The position numbers and the translations under genes were made by a program. The notes below the pieces were generated by a model, which worked only from the letters and a program-made list of their open reading frames with translations, was not told the origin of the DNA and ran no database searches. Positions 60,298 through 64,000 of a stretch of DNA of 64,000 nt are shown here, piece after piece; within the stretch, counting starts at the first letter, position 1; each line of letters begins with the position of its first letter. The stretch spans positions 1,568,001 to 1,632,000 of the forward strand of contig NZ_QYCZ01000001.1 of NCBI RefSeq assembly GCF_003614945.1, in the 5' to 3' direction. Source of the stretch: Bergeyella cardium (lineage in GTDB: Bacteria > Bacteroidota > Bacteroidia > Flavobacteriales > Weeksellaceae).

Positions 60298-60651
60298 ATG
60301 CTACAAAAATCTAATAAATCCATTGCTGGCTATCATCTGTTGATGATTCTATCCGCTGTAGATCACCACTTCTCACCAGAGGAAGGATTAAAAATTCGAG
60401 AATATCTGGAAGAAGAATTTCCATTCAGAATCAACCTTGACAATGAGCTGGACATTATTGCACGGCTACAACCCGAGGAGTGGAAAGACCATTTTGAGTT
60501 TCACGCACATTGCTTCTATGACGACTCTACCGAAGAGGAGAGGCTCAAGTTTGCTGACTTTGCTAAAACCCTCATCAAGGCAGATAATGAAGTAACCGAC
60601 CGCGAGCATAAATTCTATAAACTAATGAAACACATCTGGAAGCTGGAGTAA
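60298..60651 (+). CDS. TerB-like small helical protein
   Basis: A 117-residue all-helical protein. The SAVDHHFSPEEGLKIREYLEEEF segment and the later FAKTLIKADNEVTDREHKFYKLM match the TerB-type fold, where paired acidic stretches bind metal or membrane partners. There is no evidence for tellurite resistance itself. It is the last gene of the DUF1599-BT_3928 run, 4 bases after it, and ends at a 17-bp terminator shared with the convergent rhodanese gene. Confidence 0.75.
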   Translation: MLQKSNKSIAGYHLLMILSAVDHHFSPEEGLKIREYLEEEFPFRINLDNELDIIARLQPEEWKDHFEFHAHCFYDDSTEEERLKFADFAKTLIKADNEVTDREHKFYKLMKHIWKLE

Positions 60652-60756
60652 AAAGTAGATTTCATTAGCTACATTACGATTAACGATAATATGAGGATAG
60701 AAAAAACAGCTTAGAATAGAGTAATTAACCTCGGGATTATTCTGGAAAATATTATA

Positions 60757-60797
60757 AAAGACTATCGGTAGCACCAAAGATGCTACCGATAGTCTTT
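60757..60797. terminator. Bidirectional terminator between the TerB-like and rhodanese-cupin genes
   Basis: AAAGACTATCGGTAGCA (60757-60773) and its exact complement (60781-60797) form a 17-bp perfect stem with a 7-base loop, with T-rich sequence on the plus strand. Confidence 0.85.
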
Positions 60798-60874
60798 CTC
60801 AACCAAAACTAAAAGAGTGTTGAGTACCATTAACCAAAACTCTATACTTTATAGTTTAAAGTATCAAAGTCTCT

Positions 60875-61513
60875 CTACCAGTCCTTACTTTTGGTTACAG
60901 TAAAGAGGTTTTCTTTGTCTAAGCCTACGAGCTCGTGCTCTATATCAGCAGGGATGTGATAGGTATCGTAGGTATTGAGGAGGATTTCCTCCCCTGCGAT
61001 GATGAACTTCACCTTGCCTCTAAGCACTACCAAAAGGGCAGGCTCGGAGGTAGTATGATTGGGCAATACGGCATCTTTCCCGAGGGCTACGGCCACCTGC
61101 TTTGCGGTGCTCCCAGACTTTATTACAAATACCGAAGGCTTATCTTTTAGGAACTTTACCTTTTGTATGATGTTGCTCTTCTGTAGCATCTTTACATTAT
61201 CTACGGTTTTGCCGTTATAGACATTCACGCCTTGCTTTTTCAGGATTTGATACGCCTTTTCTGCTCGCTTGCCAGAGCGGCAGAAAACTACGACTTTCTT
61301 CCCTTTAAGCTGGTAGGCTTGCTTATCAATGGTATCGACAGGGATATTGATAGCGCCTTTTACACTGCCTTCATCAAACTCTTTTTCGGAGCGAACATCT
61401 ACAAGGACGGCGTCTTTGGAATTAATAACCTCTGATAATGACTGCGCCCTTGCAACCGAAGTGAAGAAACTCAGCAGAAGGATGAGGGGAAATAAAAACT
61501 TCGTTGATTTCAT
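60875..61513 (-). CDS. Periplasmic rhodanese-cupin fusion protein
   Basis: A 212-residue secreted protein. The signal peptide ends near residue 23 (SVARAQ), and there is no lipobox. Residues about 26-108 are a rhodanese domain with DVRSEKEFDEGSVKGAINIP and the active-site loop VFCRSGKRAE (C78). Residues about 115-212 are a cupin-like barrel (HTTSEPALLVVLRGKVKF, HIPADIEHEL). Rhodanese domains move sulfane sulfur; the cupin could bind a metal or an effector. The pairing in one small protein is not common. It is 76 bases downstream of the HmuY-like gene on the same strand and may share its transcript. Confidence 0.83.
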   Translation of the reverse strand: MKSTKFLFPLILLLSFFTSVARAQSLSEVINSKDAVLVDVRSEKEFDEGSVKGAINIPVDTIDKQAYQLKGKKVVVFCRSGKRAEKAYQILKKQGVNVYNGKTVDNVKMLQKSNIIQKVKFLKDKPSVFVIKSGSTAKQVAVALGKDAVLPNHTTSEPALLVVLRGKVKFIIAGEEILLNTYDTYHIPADIEHELVGLDKENLFTVTKSKDW

Positions 61514-61589
61514 TTGTTTATGGTTTTAAAATTAGACTTTATATCAAAGAGGGAAGTAAAGCCCATACAAGCGCTCCTCCCCTATACAT

Positions 61590-62747
61590 TTATTTTAATA
61601 ATACATACTGGAAAACAGGGTGGCCTCTTTCTCCGCTCTCGCTACTTACAGCACGGAAAATGAGTTTATATTTATTTCCCTCACTATCTTTTACTACAAA
61701 GATTAAGTCTTCAGCTACGGCAGTCTCTCCAAGCCCTCCTTTCCTCCAGGCAGTAGCCATAAAGTTTTGATTAATCCTATCAAGTCTTTCAAAATTTATT
61801 TTATTTGCTTTTTCCAAAGTATAGGCTTGGAAAATCTTTTCTTTTTCATATCTGTCTACTTGCAGACCTGCTGCTCTTACATCTCCGTGAACATTGAGCT
61901 GAATAAGGTCTGGGAAGAAATAAACAAACTGCTTATCAAACGGTGCATTTGCCACCAATGCCGTATATGTATAGTTTGTAGTAAAGCACATATCCCAGTC
62001 TTTCTTTTTAGGCTGAACATCTACGGTATTATTAGCCTTTATACTGAAAAATTTAAAGTTGTATTCCGAATCTTTTTCTATAAAGAACTCTTTATGCTGG
62101 GTATCTGCCAAGTCGGCATATTGAAGGAGGTATCCATTTGCCCTTTTCAGGATGCGAATTTTCTTCCAGCCTCTATGCTCACCTGTAAGGTCTATGCTGC
62201 CTGGCTGTGGGTTTTTATTGCTTATTTCATACCCCATACTTACAAGATAGACTTTATTTTCTGAATCATTCGCAGAGATTTCTGCTATGGCTGTACCTGA
62301 ACCCTTCTGCCCATTATCTTCTTTCAGCTTCCCTGATGGATTATCTACATAGCCCAAACTTGCTTTTGTAACCTCAGTTGTATTTGGACCTGGGGAAGAA
62401 ATCAGGATACTGTTGTCTATTGACTGTACCTCATCTATATTGGTAGAGTTAAGGGCTTTTGTAGACATTTTTACAGAGCCATTAAGTATTACTCTGAAAT
62501 CTTCGCCACAGTAAAAACCGAAGTCCCAAGAGTCTCTTCTTACTACTTTCGTGGTATTGGTCCTCAAATCTACATAAACCTGATTGGGCTGATTATGCCC
62601 TCCTACTTCGGGTTTCAGAGTCAATAAAGAACCCGGGGGTATACTTGGCACTTCTGCTATACCATCTTGCCCATCTTCTGTGGATGAGCAGGAAGTAAAC
62701 ATTAAAGTAACAGCTGCTAATGTTGTGATGATTAAATTCTTTCTCAT
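61590..62747 (-). CDS. HmuY-family lipoprotein with two HmuY-like parts
   Basis: A 385-residue lipoprotein (lipobox C20 in FTSC) related to HmuY, the haem-binding lipoprotein of Porphyromonas. It is longer than HmuY itself (about 216) and carries two copies of the family hallmark, SWDFGFYCGEDFRVIL near residue 73 and DWDMCFTTNYTYTALV near 253. The methionines or histidines that bind haem in HmuY are not fixed by eye, so haem is the likely but unproved ligand. It lies 12 bases after the TonB-dependent receptor gene, the standard HmuR-HmuY order, and upstream of the rhodanese-cupin gene. Confidence 0.85.
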   Translation of the reverse strand: MRKNLIITTLAAVTLMFTSCSSTEDGQDGIAEVPSIPPGSLLTLKPEVGGHNQPNQVYVDLRTNTTKVVRRDSWDFGFYCGEDFRVILNGSVKMSTKALNSTNIDEVQSIDNSILISSPGPNTTEVTKASLGYVDNPSGKLKEDNGQKGSGTAIAEISANDSENKVYLVSMGYEISNKNPQPGSIDLTGEHRGWKKIRILKRANGYLLQYADLADTQHKEFFIEKDSEYNFKFFSIKANNTVDVQPKKKDWDMCFTTNYTYTALVANAPFDKQFVYFFPDLIQLNVHGDVRAAGLQVDRYEKEKIFQAYTLEKANKINFERLDRINQNFMATAWRKGGLGETAVAEDLIFVVKDSEGNKYKLIFRAVSSESGERGHPVFQYVLLK

Positions 62748-62759
62748 AGCGATGAAATT

Positions 62760-64000
62760 TTATTGTTTTATATTAAGATTATATGTTAGTTTCAAATAAA
62801 AAGACCTTCCATAGCCCAATGCCACAGACTGTACATTCCTGCTACTACCATCAGCGGAAGTGGTTGTTCGCTTTATATCGGTAGTGTTAAGTAAGTTTCT
62901 CGCACCGAATGCTACCTCTACATTCTTCTTAAAGAATTTCTTTTGTAGGGACATATCCAGCCAGCCATAAGGGTCTTGCTCGCTAATGACATAGCCTTTG
63001 GTACTCACCGTCCACTGCTGAGATTTCCCAATAAACTTATAGTAAGCGGAAATCCTTGTATCCCACTGAGGGATATTATATGAGAGGTTTAGATTCGCAT
63101 TGATATTGAGCAGGAATCTGTCATCTGTATGATGTTTCTCACTCTCTACTTTTTGAGAAACCCAAGCGAAGGAAGCTCCTAAACCAAAATCCCAGTTATC
63201 CGACTTAAAATTATTGCTGGTAGAGATATGATAGCTTTTGTACTTACTGATATTAATATACTGGAACTTCGGGGCATTACCATCTAAATCGAGCAACGCA
63301 TTATAGATTTTATCACTGATATTATTAGTACTGAACATTACTTGATTGTGCAGTCTGGATTTTCCGTTATTCAGTTCGGTGGTCTTTTTAATACTCGCTT
63401 CTGTGGAGAAACCATTTTCGGGGATTAAGTTTTCATTCCCAAGGAAAGAATGCCCTTCGAATACATTATAGGTATAGAGCTCATCAAAACTTGGAGTACG
63501 ATAAGATTTCCCTCCTGAAGCCCTAAACTCATAGTCATTTAACAAATACCTCAGCCCAAGTGAATAGGAATATTGGTTATTAAAGAGCGTCTGGAAAGAA
63601 TACCTGAAACCTGGGCGAATGGAAAAGTTCTTGGTAAAACCGATTTCGGATAGAGCAAAGACATCATAATTATCTATTTTCTTGTTGATTTGTTTTATGG
63701 TATGCCCTGCATCATCTACTTCGGAGAAGCCTTTGTTATTCACCAACTCATATCCGAGCTGAATATTATACCTCTTATCCGCAAAGCTCTTGCTGAGAGT
63801 ACCTGTGGAGTAGATCACATCCATAGACTGGTCTTTTTTACGCTCTCTATTAATGGACTGTCGTGTATTAATAATATATCGGAAGCGCTCAATTTCCCTT
63901 TCCTGATACTGATAGGAGGCAGAGATGTTATAAGCAAAATCATTAAACCTGCCATTAGCATTTAAGTGATGAGCATTTCTTGAATAATAGTACTTTTTAT
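62760..64000 (-). CDS. TonB-dependent receptor (HmuR-like), C-terminal part
   Basis: About 412 codons of the C-terminal beta-barrel are inside the window; the frame stays open to the window end, so the start, TonB box and plug lie beyond base 64000. The barrel has alternating aromatic strands, FRASGGKSYRTPSFDELYTYN near the middle (the usual TBDR hallmark region), and ends in FYLKLTYNLNIKQ. Its HmuY-like partner 12 bases downstream points to haem or a related metal complex as substrate. An ATG at 63824 is internal to the barrel and not the start. Confidence 0.9.
   Translation of the reverse strand, partial: KKYYYSRNAHHLNANGRFNDFAYNISASYQYQEREIERFRYIINTRQSINRERKKDQSMDVIYSTGTLSKSFADKRYNIQLGYELVNNKGFSEVDDAGHTIKQINKKIDNYDVFALSEIGFTKNFSIRPGFRYSFQTLFNNQYSYSLGLRYLLNDYEFRASGGKSYRTPSFDELYTYNVFEGHSFLGNENLIPENGFSTEASIKKTTELNNGKSRLHNQVMFSTNNISDKIYNALLDLDGNAPKFQYINISKYKSYHISTSNNFKSDNWDFGLGASFAWVSQKVESEKHHTDDRFLLNINANLNLSYNIPQWDTRISAYYKFIGKSQQWTVSTKGYVISEQDPYGWLDMSLQKKFFKKNVEVAFGARNLLNTTDIKRTTTSADGSSRNVQSVALGYGRSFYLKLTYNLNIKQ

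Noticed and set aside
60298-60651. Tellurite-resistance function
   Set aside because: Only the general TerB-like helical pattern is present; no other ter gene is nearby.

Overview
The window reads as chromosomal DNA of a member of the Bacteroidota, most likely class Flavobacteriia, with a Weeksellaceae-like gene content (family level is inference). The evidence is a fused SecDF, a menaquinone gene (menD), OmpP1/FadL and SGNH-lipoprotein pairs, DUF4292, BT_3928-type and HmuY/HmuR proteins, a type-2 IleRS, many lipoproteins with a C-terminal lipobox cysteine near residue 20, and promoters of the Bacteroidota form TTG-N(about 19)-TAnnTTTG. No rRNA, phage, IS element or CRISPR array was seen. Nearly all of it looks like vertically inherited housekeeping DNA. 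The accessory character lies in intergenic repeats, two efflux operons and a few domain fusions.

Layout, 0-12.8 kb: nitroreductase 3' end, ndk, tpx, secDF, an amidinotransferase/dimethylargininase-like hydrolase, gltA, then an envelope redox group (secreted Fe/Mn SOD, YHS lipoprotein, lipid-anchored azurin), lpxB-rlmD, and a flavodoxin-fold NAD(P)H oxidoreductase with a small lipoprotein. The oxidoreductase has a perfect 26-bp palindrome upstream.

12.8-29.4 kb: FadL-like porin plus SGNH hydrolase. A sugar-nucleotide transferase / DUF4292 / EnvC-like set follows. Next is a Crp-exonuclease-DUF59-menD operon, a TolC/HlyD/ABC-2 permease export operon, an MBL-fold hydrolase, tRNA-Phe and an RsmB/NOP-type rRNA methyltransferase.

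29.4-38.3 kb: a gene-free stretch with an exact 21-bp-period repeat, M64 peptidase, MarC, rpmH (51 codons), ftsE, an NAD-sugar epimerase, a DUF2795 protein and secA. A 0.65-kb convergent intergenic island follows, with 23-bp tandem repeats that run into two mutually exclusive hairpins.

38.3-54 kb: a seven-gene minus-strand cluster TetR-TolC-adaptor-PldA-SemiSWEET-nitroreductase-RND permease, in which three unrelated genes separate the pump subunits. Then a GNAT-like protein, ileS with a swapped GIHH signature, an FAD oxidoreductase, and a peroxiredoxin-thioredoxin-small protein operon.

54-64 kb: sulfate assimilation (cysH of the Fe-S APS-reductase type, cysD, cysN) with a TSUP transporter carrying an N-terminal degenerate CysG/Met8-like domain; DUF1599, BT_3928-like and TerB-like genes; then, on the minus strand, a haem-uptake set (HmuR-like receptor cut by the window end, HmuY-like lipoprotein) with a periplasmic rhodanese-cupin fusion.

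All positions were counted by eye, so short sites may be off by a base or so. Family assignments are from motif recognition, not from searches.
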